From: Branchipolynoe longqiensis
Taxonomy: Eukaryota; Annelida; Polychaeta; Phyllodocida; Polynoidae
Assembly (NCBI GenBank): GCA_030323885.1
Contig: CM059187.1
Span: 124,238,737 to 124,302,736, forward strand
Reading direction: 5' to 3'
DNA length: 64,000 bases
The notes under the pieces were generated by a model, which was given only the letters and a program-made list of their open reading frames with translations, was not told the DNA's origin and did not search any database. The stretch's first letter is position 1. Each line of letters opens with the position of its first letter. A program made the translations under genes and the position numbers. Positions 44,705 to 54,282 of the stretch are shown here, piece by piece.

Positions 44705-46116
44705 AGCTGAGATTCCTTACACGCGGTATGCGGTCTGCGAATGCGAATGCGAATGCGGCAAAAAATCGAAACGCCTTGAAGTCAATGGGGTGCAACCCTT
44801 ACACGCGGTATGCGAATGCGAATGCGAATGCGAATGTGACAACTCGATCGGTCCCTGTAGCGATCGGTCCGGCATGCGGCATGCGACACGGGGGTGCGAA
44901 TAGAAAAGCATCAGTCGCATTTGTCCATTGATATAAGGCTGGAGGAGGCGACTGATAATTACGGACAGCCAGGACAAGGTAGAGCGCGGACCTGTTAGGA
45001 AGCAGTCTCCAAGGCTGCTGAGTGGCAACATATGGTAGTGGTGGTGGTTCGGGTTGCTAAAAATGCTACCAGAGCCACACAAATATGAATACTTATCTAT
45101 AATTTGGTTATAATAAAGGTAGGAACCCCCACGAGTAGAAATAGCACACATAAAGACAAAATAATGGTTCTGTTGACCGAAAAGGACGGTCCTAACATGG
45201 CATGCGGCATGCGACACGGGGGTGTGAATAGAAAAGCATCAGTCCCATTTGTCCATTGATATAAGGCTGGAGGAGGCGACTGATAATTACGGACAGCCAG
45301 GACAAGGTAGAGCGCGGACCTGTTAGGAAGCAGTCTCCAAGGCTGCTGAGTGGAAACATATGGTAGTGGTGGTGGTTCCGGTTGCTAAAAATGCTACCAG
45401 AGCCACAAAAATATGAATACTTATCTATAATTTGGTTATAATAAAGGTAGGAACCCCCACGAGTAGAAATAGCACACATAAAGACAAAATAATGGTTTTG
45501 TTGACCGAAAAGGACGGTCCTAACATGGCATGCGGCATGCGACACGGGGGTGTGAATAGAAAAGCATCAGTCGCATTTGTCCATTGATATAAGGCTGGAG
45601 GAGGCGACTGATAATTATGGACAGCCAGGACAAGGTAGAGCGCGGACCTGTTAGGAAGCAGTCTCCAAGGCTGCTGAGTGGAAACATATGGTAGTGGTGG
45701 TGGTTCCGGTTGCTAAAAATGCTACCAGAGCCACAAAAATATGAATACTTATCTATAATTTGGTTATAATAAAGGTAGGAACCCCCACGAGTAGAAATAG
45801 CACACATAAAGACAAAATAATGGTTTTGTTGACCAAAAAGGACGGTCCTAACATGGCTCAGTTTAGGATGTTAGGACCGTCCCAATCGGGAGACTGACGG
45901 TTACCGTGTGTAAGGAATCCTAGCTTAAAGCTAAAAATGCTACCATATGCACAGAAATATGAATACCAATGAATGTACACATGGGTGCACACTTTTATAT
46001 GCTGCTTACCGCATGCCGCACGCTGCATGCCGTGTGTAAGGAATCTTCCCATTCGCATACCGCATGCCGCCTGCCGCATGCCGCATGCCGCTTACCGTGT
46101 GTAAGGAATCCTAGCT
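44705..46116. mobile_element. Fold-back element, GCATGCGG/ATGCGAATGCG family, TAA duplication
   Basis: Left end AGCTGAGATTCCTTACACGC, right end GTGTAAGGAATCCTAGCT. TAA on both sides (44702-44704, 46117-46119). The arms are GCGAATGCGAATGCG on the left and CATGCCGC/GCATACCGC on the right. It carries a three-unit tandem (44865-45850) with the same hairpin cassette as the element at 30087. Confidence 0.87.
44865..45850. repeat. 328-bp tandem, three units, with hairpin cassette
   Basis: Each unit starts near GGCATGCGGCATGCGACACG, then the cassette (AGCATCAGTCGCATTTGTCC ... GGCGACTGATAATTA), then TTAGGAAGCAGTCTCCAAGG and AAAAGGACGGTCCTAACATG. The units are nearly identical, so the expansion is recent. 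Repeated reverse-strand frames of 95-166 codons are repeat artefacts. Confidence 0.93.
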
Positions 46117-46160
46117 TAAGGACAACACTAAGGGGTCATCCAACATTTTCTTCATTTTCA

Positions 46161-46268
46161 AGGTAGTACAATGAGTACTAATTTTGTACACAAAAACCTG
46201 CCCCCTCCCCTCAAAGTAGGATACATCAACATTTTACTACAAACCCAGACAGGGTGGCCAAATGAATT
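46161..46268 (+). repeat. Shared 108-bp block, copy 1
   Basis: AGGTAGTACAATGAGTACTA through ACATTTTACTACAAACCCAG to GGGTGGCCAAATGA (strictly about 46160-46267). It matches 48557-48662 inside another element and lies 45 bp beyond the end of the 44705 element. Confidence 0.75.
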
Positions 46269-46474
46269 AATTATCAACACTGTCGGTGGCCCAGGCCTTG
46301 ACACTGAGAACTAGTAGGCCCCTCTTCGTCCCCATACCGGACTTGACACCGCTGACCACAACTAACCACTAATCTTCACTAACAACTAACAGGTAACCCC
46401 ACCTACTGCCTAACTAATCCTATCCTCACTTCACTTCTTCCTCCGGCCTTAGCCGGACTTACTGTGCATACCGG
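46269..46474. other. No recognisable feature
   Basis: CTAAC/ACTAAC-rich spacer (46355-46420). Confidence 0.4.
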
Positions 46475-46760
46475 TGAATCTGGAGGGACTGAAGTTTGGA
46501 TCCTGGTAGAGTCAAACCAATGACTTATAAAATTGGTACTTGTTGCTGCTTGGCGCTTGGCGTTATGAGGTCAGGACAGGGACTGGGCGCACAGTGTCAG
46601 GATAATGTGATTGTGTGGGACATCAGGTCATGGTGCCGGCAGCCTGATCTCCCAGTGAGGTAGCACTATAAAGGCACCAAGAGTGTGCGCTGTCACAAGT
46701 CAGTGCCCATCCTGGTATGGCCTAGGGTCTTGTTGGGGCGTAAAACTACACCAACCACCC
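46475..46760 (+). mobile_element. SINE-A, head mostly lost
   Basis: GTAGAGTCAAACCAATGACT through GCACTATAAAGGCACC to GTTGGGGCGTAAAACTACAC. Diverged. Confidence 0.82.
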
Positions 46761-46975
46761 GGCCTCCCCCCGCCCTCTCAGAGGACTGGTAGGGCTTTTA
46801 GGCTGCCTTTTTCCTTCCTCCCCCCACCCCCCGATGTCTCTGACCATTACCCATCGGAAGCCAGTTCCCACCCACATGGGACCACTTTCAGTGGTGCCCA
46901 TACAGTGCTGCAGATTTGCAGCCTTCAGCACGCCAACACGACTGAAAACTCCCCAAAAACAAACAACAAATGAAT

Positions 46976-47163
46976 TAAGCACCCGCCTTCTACTTTGGTA
47001 GGTCAAAGCCCCAGGTTTAAACTCTGATCGAGTCAAACTAATGACTATAAAGTTGATACATGTCACTACCTAGCCTGGCATCCAGCATTATTATGATAGC
47101 AAGGAGCAATGGAATGAGGAAGACCAATTGCCCATGATTGAAAATTCCCTCACTTAATCAAGT
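46976..47163 (+). mobile_element. SINE-A with alternative tail
   Basis: Begins in a degraded head, then GAGTCAAACTAATGACTATA. After the mid-body it continues with GCAAGGAGCAATGGAATGAG and GAAGACCAATTGCCC instead of the usual body. The same tail occurs at 58225. Confidence 0.8.
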
Positions 47164-47165
47164 AA

Positions 47166-47844
47166 AGGCCCTGTCACACTACGACGTAACGACGTCAATG
47201 TAGGGAGAACGTGAAAAACGTCGAACTTCTCGGCGTAGTATGCAAATTTGGCCACAAGTTGAACGTGGATGCAGCGTAGTGGACGAGAGAGTAAGGGCGG
47301 TAAAGCGTAGTGATAGCATCATTCAACGAGAGAGGACAACGTAATCACGCTCAGGGAATGTTATGTATGTTATTCCATCACCAGAACTACTTTGCTTTAC
47401 GTTACCTTACGTTATTTACGTCATGAAACGGTGGCAAAATGGTAAACGTATGTTGAACGTACGTTAGGTGTCCGTTATCCCAACAGTTTCACTACGCGGA
47501 CTGCACGTTTCCACTGGCTTTAATGTGGGTCAACGTAGTGCAATGTAGTTGAAAGTAGTGACCAACGTTTTAATAACGTCTGTTTAATGTCATTGATGTT
47601 CGCCGAAGGTGTACAGAACATACGGCAAACTTAAACCCTTACGTTCGAGGTATGTCGAAAGTTTTGAACATGTCCAAAACCTTCACGTAACTCGACGTAA
47701 CACGACGTAACGTGACGTAGATTGACGTCAGTCTAACGTCATTCTAACATCATCATAACGTAACCCAACGTACGTCAACGTAAAGACGAAAAATGACCAC
47801 GTTAGGCTCACGTTCGCTCGTTACGTTGTAGTGTGACAGGAGTA
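47166..47844. mobile_element. Fold-back element, ACGTAACG family
   Basis: Left end AGGCCCTGTCACACTACGAC, right end GTTGTAGTGTGACAGGAGTA. Flanks are TAA left and TTA right, so the duplication is imperfect or the boundary is TA. The body is built of ACGTAAC / TGACGT words, inverted about its middle. Confidence 0.85.
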
Positions 47845-48257
47845 TTATGTCGCCATCTAATGTCGACAAACAAAAATCGACGGAAAATATTAACATGTTA
47901 TTAAATGATAACAATTGCACTTGACTGACACCGCCCCACCTTCGTCGTACACTTTGTACGACCTTGAAAATGTTGAAAACTTTGGATGACCCCATAAGGC
48001 GAAATAGCAATCAGAAAACCAGGACAAAAGCTACAAGCACAAGCTACATACATCATCAGCGAACGTCTCAGCCAATCAGCGGCCAGCCCCGGGTCCTGAC
48101 GGGGATAATTCAGACTTCCCTAGAAGTAGAACCGATAAGGTGACGTGGTGGCATGCAAGACCCTGCCAACGCAAACCCTCCAGGACCTAATACCACTGAC
48201 GAAATAATACCCTGGAGGGTTCCATCTTCACTCACCAGGGGCCGAGGGGGGATAGTC
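47845..48257. other. No recognisable gene
   Basis: Contains the stem CCCTCCAGG / CCTGGAGGG (48176-48220). No gene. Confidence 0.4.
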
Positions 48258-48260
48258 TAA

Positions 48261-48733
48261 AGCCCCAGTCACACGAGGGAATGCGACTGTTTGCGACCAC
48301 TTTGCAACGACTTTGGACTAAAGAACGCACAATCATTGACGACCTCCTTACGACCAAAGCAATGGTCGCTGACCTCAGGGTGACCATTTTGGTCGCAAAG
48401 ATGTTTTTAGTACATTAGCTGCAACCTACTTGGGACCAAAAATACGACCATTTTGGTCGCAAGGAGATCGGCGATCACTGAGGACCATTTTGAAACCACG
48501 TTGTGACCACTTGCGAACATTTTGTGACCATTGGGCAATGCGACCATTTGTTTCAAGGTAATACAATGAGTATTCATTTTCACCCAAAAGAAAGCTGGCT
48601 CCTCCCCCGAAGTAATACACATCAACATTTTACTACAGACCCAGACAGGTTGGCCAAATGATTTGAGCGACCAACCTTTTCTGTGATTCCAAAGTAGTCG
48701 TAAGCGGTCGCAAGCAGTAGTGTGAGTGGGGTA
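48261..48733. mobile_element. Fold-back element, GGTCGCAA family
   Basis: Left end AGCCCCAGTCACACGAGGGA, right end GTAGTGTGAGTGGGGTA. The body is TTTGCGACCA, GGTCGCAAAG and TTGTGACCA words in both orientations. Left flank TAA, right flank TTC. It includes the shared block (48557-48662). Confidence 0.8.
48557..48665 (+). repeat. Shared 108-bp block, copy 2
   Basis: AAGGTAATACAATGAGTATT through CATCAACATTTTACTACAGA to GGTTGGCCAAATGATTT, inside the GGTCGCAA element. Confidence 0.75.
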
Positions 48734-49150
48734 TTCCTGGAAGTCTAAGTTGGGGCGGATCGGAGAGTGGTAACTTGGAGTAGTTTTTTGGGGGGTTTCT
48801 GCCGTGTTCTGCCCCACTCAACTAATCTACTTCCGGTGCAATATGTGACTAATTCAGCTGAAAATGGACCGGTGTCTGGAGGCAGTGTGGCTGCTCAGGT
48901 TTCAAATCAGGAAGGGGGGAAGAATAATGATGACATTGGTTGTGTGTTCATATGTCTGTAAATACAGTGTAACCAAGATTTTACACCTCCCGATTAAATG
49001 CGAATTCCGATATAATGTGATTATTTATTGGGCACAGAATTATTTAATTCAAAGGTAATTCAGTAAATTGAACTCCAATTTAGTGCGACCTAGCTTTTTT
49101 TGCGACGCTTTTTTTATGGACCCTAACGATTGAATTAATTTATAATGTTG
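48734..49150. other. No recognisable gene
   Basis: Unique-looking spacer, AT-rich toward its end. Confidence 0.4.
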
Positions 49151-49152
49151 TT

Positions 49153-49192
<40 letters not shown>

Positions 49193-49211
49193 CAAACCCC
49201 ATTATAAATTA

Positions 49212-49284
<73 letters not shown>

Positions 49285-49285
49285 A
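49151..49285. repeat. Two TA tracts and a GT run
   Basis: TA runs at 49157-49188 and 49216-49262, then GTGTGTGTGTGT. Between them, ACCCCATTATAAATTAATTA. Confidence 0.92.
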
Positions 49286-49461
49286 TGCATACATATTATA
49301 TCTGATGCATCAGAATTATACGAATATAAGAACGACAGTTTTGCTGTGCTATCTATTTACTCCGGTAATTATTTTCCGGATATTACGAATGGCACCGGCA
49401 CTGTACGCGTACCTCAATAACAGGAGTCGACCTCCTTCCTGCCTCAGTTGTCACTGTGTAT

Positions 49462-49790
49462 ATATATACATATATATGCTGTATAATGTATTATGTGAAT
49501 ATAAATACGCAACTACTCACGAGTATATCTACTACATATCCTCTCCCGCCTCTTCCCGGGACATTACCCACACTCCTTCTGATGACCACCGCCTGGGAGT
49601 TGCCGCTATGACTCTATGAGGCAATAAACTGTTGGGGGAGGAATATGTGTTGGACACTGATCTACATCCGGTGGAGGCGAGGAGAGAAAGTGGAGCCACC
49701 GGTAGAGTGTTGGTCTTATTAACCCTCACGTATATTTATGCTCGCATAATTCATTATACATCAGGTATATATATATATATACCTAGCGAC
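49462..49790. mobile_element. TA-rich element, both inverted ends present
   Basis: The left end is GCTGTATAATGTATTATGTG with GAATATAAATACG. On the reverse strand, the right end is GATGTATAATGAATTATGCG with AGCATAAATATACG. It truncates the DIRS element's recombinase frame at its right side, so it either inserted there or marks a rearrangement. Confidence 0.72.
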
Positions 49791-49945
49791 CTGGGCAGAG
49801 GGGCAGGGTAGTCGAGAAAGTAAGCCGCGGAACTCCTCAATGAAGGAGAGGTACTTCCGGACATGCATAGACCGAGTTGTTCTCGAGTTAGACGACTAAA
49901 ACTGGTCACACATGACCCTGACCTCTCCCTCCAGCTCTGCTAGAC
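49780..49945 (-). pseudogene. Tyrosine recombinase N-terminal remnant
   Basis: On the reverse strand, past an in-frame stop, the frame reads SRTTRSMHVRKYLSFIEEF then LLSRLPCPSAQVARYI. It resembles the N-terminal DNA-binding part of DIRS/Ngaro tyrosine recombinases. The catalytic R-H-R-Y half is missing, because the frame runs into the TA-rich element. In DIRS-order elements this enzyme replaces the DDE integrase. Confidence 0.6.
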
Positions 49946-49961
49946 CTGTAAAGACTAAATT

Positions 49962-51790
49962 AGTCATTTGAATACATGCGTGCAACACAAGCGACTTGCA
50001 GGGTCGGTATGACTAATGCAGTACTTGGTAATAACCTCCTGCCATCTACTTAACGCATCACAGGTAGCGTTATCGGCACTCCTTATGTACACAGATTTAA
50101 CATCAACATTAAATTTAACAGAAGCCCAGAAAGCTCCTTGACCCAACACATGATGGTTTTGTTAATGCAATGACCTGTGGCTAAGGCCACCTGAACAGTA
50201 TTATTGTCGGTAATGAACACAACACTCTTGTCCTGCTACAAATGGCCCCAGTAGCAGGCCGCAGCGATCACGGCCCACATCTCTTTCAGGTTTATGTGAG
50301 TCTCGGGTCCGACCCCCACTGACTCAGCATGGTGGTGGCCGACCTCAGACATCAAGTCACGCTCATTCGAAGAAACAGAGCTGACCAACCACTCACTCCA
50401 AAGCCCCAATCAGAGGAGTCACTGTAGACTGAAACAGCAGCTGCATGAGGACCCATGATTTTAGCGTAACCGTTGAAAGTGTCAACGTAATTAAGCGACG
50501 ACTTGAGTTCGGACCTGAACTCGTCATTGAGGAGGAATTTGTAGTAGGGTTTCGACAGCTGCCGGATCTCGTCATAGACCCTGGTGGAGAAGCAGCGACC
50601 CCCATGGATGACTGTATCGCAGTGGGCAAGGTGGTCGCCTAGCCTCTCGAGGTCCTTGCCTGATGCCTTGTGCTTGCCGAGAAAAATAGAAAATTCATTT
50701 TTAAGTTTAAGAATCTTATCTGTGGAAAGACGTAGCTGTAGACGAGCACTATCAATGTCAATACCAAGAAATCTTGTACACTGGGCAGGTGCCAGGAGCT
50801 TCGGATAGCTCAGGTAGAAACCAATTCTACGAAGGATACCAGCAATTTTTTGTTGGTTAATTAGAGAGTTCTCAAATGAGGAGCCGATCACAGAGAAGTC
50901 ATCGAGATAATTTACGCACCTGTCTACCCCTTCAAGCCTGCCGCAGCGTACCATAAAATCAGAAATACGTTTGAAAATAAAAGAGCTAGAGGAGAGCCCC
51001 ATAATACATACATAGGCGATTATCAAAAAATGTCTCTGGCCCAGCCCCCAGACCGAAATCCCATTTAATTGATTGGCGGGGGAGGGGGGGGGGCACTGGG
51101 GTGGATATTGATGGCCCTGTAGGTGTCCTTAATATCTATTGTAGCAATGTAATCTTCACATAACAGCTGGTCAACTAGGTCACCAACACCTTGGTATGAA
51201 AAAGTATGTGATACCTCGTCAACAAAGTTGTTTACCGAGCGATCAAGTGGTTTACTGCAATCGATAATGGCACGCATCCCTTCGTCGCTTGACTTATGCC
51301 TGGTACACACCTACCGTATACGATTCGCGCACTAAAACTCGCGACTCGACCAGACCCGCTTAAAACTGAAAACGGGCCGATTCATTTTTCGAATCGCGAA
51401 TCGCAATCGTAATCGGCCCGTGTGTGCGGGGAGCGCACACCTAGCGATTTTTGTGCGCGAAACGGGCAGTTTTAGATCGTATACGGTAGGTGGGTGCGCA
51501 CAAACGGTAGGTGTGTACTAGGCATTAGGGACGGCGAACACATTATGAGTACAGGTTGGGGCGGAATCGGCCTGACTTATATATCCGCAGCTAAGCTCAG
51601 AACCAAGTTTCTTATCGATAAATCTTCTTTCGTCACCATCTCGGGTCGGTCGAATTGGTGCCGAGTAATTTTTGGAACAAGTGGGGTTTATGACCTTGAA
51701 ACCAAAAAGGGAGCCTACAGTATAAACTCCCAGTCATAAACTACCGCTCCTCGGGAAAAACATTCACAGACAATACGACAAGGTTTGAAC
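49962..51790 (-). pseudogene. DIRS/Ngaro-like reverse transcriptase-RNase H, broken
   Basis: On the reverse strand from about 51790 the frame shows a typical DIRS-order RT N-terminus (VGSLFGFKVINPTCSKNYSA, then KKLGSELSCGYIS). It is cut by a MITE at 51297-51524 and resumes with RAIIDCSKPLDRSVNNFVDE, YIATIDIKDTYRAINIHP (motif A), CVNYLDDFSVIG (catalytic YLDD) and CTRFLGIDID. RNase H follows: VSVYSDSSDWGFG, then ETHINLKEMWAVIAA and VVFITDNNTVQVAL after frame changes, ending SADNATCDALSRW. A low-complexity P/I stretch near 51066-51095 marks another break. Non-functional. Confidence 0.87.
51297..51524. mobile_element. Bare fold-back MITE, TTA duplication, inside the RT
   Basis: Left end TGCCTGGTACACACCTACCG, right end CGGTAGGTGTGTACTAGGCA. 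TTA on both sides (51294-51296, 51525-51527). The body is GATTCGCG / CGCGAATCG words. Removing 228 bp plus one TTA rejoins the RT reading frame, which fixes the boundaries. It is the small relative of 29099-32197. Confidence 0.93.
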
Positions 51791-52320
51791 TGCGCCCTAT
51801 TGGGGGCCTATATAATGTGTACATGTTCAAGTCGCTTTCATGCAGGCCAAAGAAACAATTAATTGAATAAGTTCGCCTGAAGGATTAAGTATCCAGGGCA
51901 ATAACATGAATGTTCCCTTCCACCCATGACAAAGAGAGCCAACTACGAGTGGTTAGCAGGCAATGTGGCATACCGCTGATTACCGGGCCTTGGTTCGCGT
52001 GGCCGGTGGGTGGCTCACCAATGACCGCCGTTGGTTCAAGGCCCTCCACCCCCACAAGTTTGTTATGGCGGGCACAGGTGTGCCTTTGGGTGCCAGTTGT
52101 GCCACAAGCACAGTCATTACAATGGGCGGCCGAAATTGGGGGGCCCAACAAAATCATGCACAGGGTTGTGAAATACATCACTGAAAACACGTTCATCACA
52201 AGGAACAGGTTTATCACACAAAAAATCCCGAAATCATACACATGGGAGAGTTTGAGGGCTGGTAGTCGGTAGTGGTAACCGGAGTCGGACAGGCAGCACA
52301 ATTTGCCAAAACGCTAGGAT
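51791..52320 (-). pseudogene. Decayed gag-RT linker of the DIRS-like element
   Basis: Between the gag zinc finger and the RT the reverse strand has several stops in all frames. Fragments such as DFLCDKPVPCDERVFSDVFH are visible but not assignable. A 138-codon frame at 51885-52301 lacks any element motif. Confidence 0.4.
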
Positions 52321-53400
52321 CTAACTGTAATTTAGTATGGCGATCCCCCGAACACAATTTCGGGATACACCGAGCCAGACCACCGACAGACCCCTAATCC
52401 TTTGAGCATTTTCTCTGAATGTGCCCCTACTGCCTGAGCGTGAGCACCAGTGCCCGTAATTACAGGTGCACTCATCCCTGCTACAGCCCTCATCTTTGTT
52501 GAAGGAGAAGCAGGGCTTCTTTCCATCCTTTATGAACAGCTGCCTAAGCCGACTCTGTGTACCCCTCCCCGAGACAGTACCTCCCCCACCCTGTGCTTCC
52601 TCATGTACTCGAAAGCATAGTACTTGAGGGTGACCTCGGGGTTCCCTGAGGAGAAAGCTTCAAACCCTTCAAAAACAGCAAGTTTACGGATAGCGCGGTC
52701 ATAATTAACATGCGTTTTCTCTATGAAAGTTCCTGACTTAGCTTTCCCCATGATATAGCCTAAGTGTTGGAGGATATGCAACAGCTTGTAGCCGTCCGTC
52801 TCCTTGGAGGCCACCACCCAGATCACAGTAGCCTCAATAAGTTTGAATGGCATCATTTATTTTACATCTCTCCTGTCCTCCACATGCCTGTGGAGGGACC
52901 ACTTACTTCTCGACTTTCGCTCTTGGCTGATGTCTGAAGAGCTGGAGCTCGACAGCCAGTGTCGATGGCAGCACCTCCTCCGGTCGTGCGATGGTGAGCG
53001 TTGCCTAGTCAGGCTCCTCCCCCGTGAATGTCTGCTCTTCCTAGAGCTTTTACTACGATCACTTGTCCCCTCTTGCGAACGATCCTGCGACCGTCTCGTC
53101 GTCCGGTGTGAAGTCAGTCTCACTACATCCTACTCCAATTCCCACGGTCTTTTTCAGTTCTCTAAGGCGCTTGCGTCGCTCGAGTGCCTTTATACGCTCA
53201 TTGATGTTGTGTTGCTCATTGTCAGTAGACTGGTCGCCCAGAATGACTGTTGGCGACCGTTCGGATTTGACAGTTACGCTTTTCTCGTCTTCCGCCATTT
53301 TGTCAGATTTTAAAGACGACCGTATCGTCCATTTTGCTGGATCCCCAGTATTGGCAGTTATCATTGACGGGTTCCTGATGCAATAGGCTGCAGTATACAC
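52321..53400 (-). pseudogene. DIRS/Ngaro-like gag, frameshifted
   Basis: Starts at 53400 with an acidic/basic coiled-coil-like region (NINERIKALERRKRLRELKK). It then shifts frame near 53060-53125 into an R/S-rich stretch (RSQDRSQEGTSDRSKSSRKS) and meets an in-frame TAA just before 52856. The globular domain follows (FKLIEATVIWVVASKETDGY, HVNYDRAIRKLAVFEGF). Past another shift near 52530, the DIRS-type zinc finger CFSFNKDEGCSRDECTC ... H.C is readable. The order coiled coil, R/S-rich, globular domain, C/H finger, RT matches Ngaro/DIRS gag. Confidence 0.72.
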
Positions 53401-53436
53401 AGTAAGCCTTTGTCATAGCTGAAAGTTAGAATCACA

Positions 53437-53640
53437 AGTGAAGATCTGGGTAGGTGTAGCCGTTGGTGGTAGAGTGCGGTATCGAGGTACCCTGGCAGCA
53501 ATAAACAATTTTCAAATGAGAGAACCTAAGGCTACACTGCCCGGTTGGATCGAACTAACGCAGCCATCAAGCACCTGCTGGATATATGGTCAGCAGGGCG
53601 GCACCTGTCAAATCGGCCGCGAACTCTCCTGGGAGCCCAG
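53437..53640. other. No recognisable feature
   Basis: Spacer between the gag start and a SINE pair. The flanking repeats expected of a DIRS element were not recognised. Confidence 0.4.
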
Positions 53641-53645
53641 GGCAC

Positions 53646-53876
53646 CAGCACCATGACCTGATATCCGACTCAGTCACATTACCCTGACACTGAGGCAATC
53701 AATCCTTGCCCTATCCTAATACTGCCGAGCGCATGGCTAGGAAGCAGCAAGTGTCAATTTTTAAGTCATTGGTTTGACTCGACCAGGTTTCGAACCCACG
53801 AACCCATGGGTTCGGATCCCCCAATCTCCCAAAACAGGAGACAGAAGCTCAACTCATTCGGCCATCTCGTCTGGTC
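53646..53876 (-). mobile_element. SINE-A head and body
   Basis: The head read from 53876 is GACCAGACGAGATGGCCGAA (type 1). The B-box region is duplicated (CGAACCC twice in + sense). The tail is missing. Confidence 0.82.
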
Positions 53877-54033
53877 CTGGCTAGGAAGCAACAAGCATAA
53901 ATCTTTAAGTTATTGGTTTGAAGCGACTAGGGTTCGAACCCGTGGGTTCGAATCCCATTGATTTGGCTTGGTTGTTGGAGTTTTACGTCCTGGCAACATC
54001 TAAGGTCATATTAGGAATCCCATGCCCTACCAA
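53877..54033 (-). mobile_element. SINE-A fragment with deleted body
   Basis: Mid-body (TGGCTAGGAAGCAACAAGCA), B-box (GGGTTCGAACCC), then directly the tail (TTGGTTGTTGGAGTTTTACG, CAACATCTAAGGTCATATTA). The order of parts indicates rearrangement or insertion of a tail stub into a head. Confidence 0.7.
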
Positions 54034-54036
54034 AAC

Positions 54037-54037
<1 letters not shown>

Positions 54038-54086
<49 letters not shown>
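54038..54086. repeat. TA microsatellite
   Basis: GTGTGTATATATA... followed by CCACATATTG. Confidence 0.92.
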
Positions 54087-54087
<1 letters not shown>

Positions 54088-54282
54088 ACATATTGTTGCC
54101 ACAATCTGGCATGCCAATTTGACATTGTGACTGACTATAACAATATAAAGCAGTAAGGCGGACTGCATTGTGGTTATCTCATTGCTTACCTTGTCGTTGT
54201 GGAGTAATTACCCTCTCATTGCACTGGGAGTAACCACATCGTTCACGGGTGAGTCTAGTTAACGTTATATCTTTTAGAGTAA

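Noticed and set aside
44717..45807. Three similar reverse frames of 95-166 codons (apparent gene family)
   Set aside because: They are the same phase through the 328-bp tandem repeat and include microsatellite-like H/S tracts.
52804..53313. 169-codon forward frame opposite gag
   Set aside because: Antisense shadow of the DIRS-like gag, whose reverse-strand motifs are convincing.
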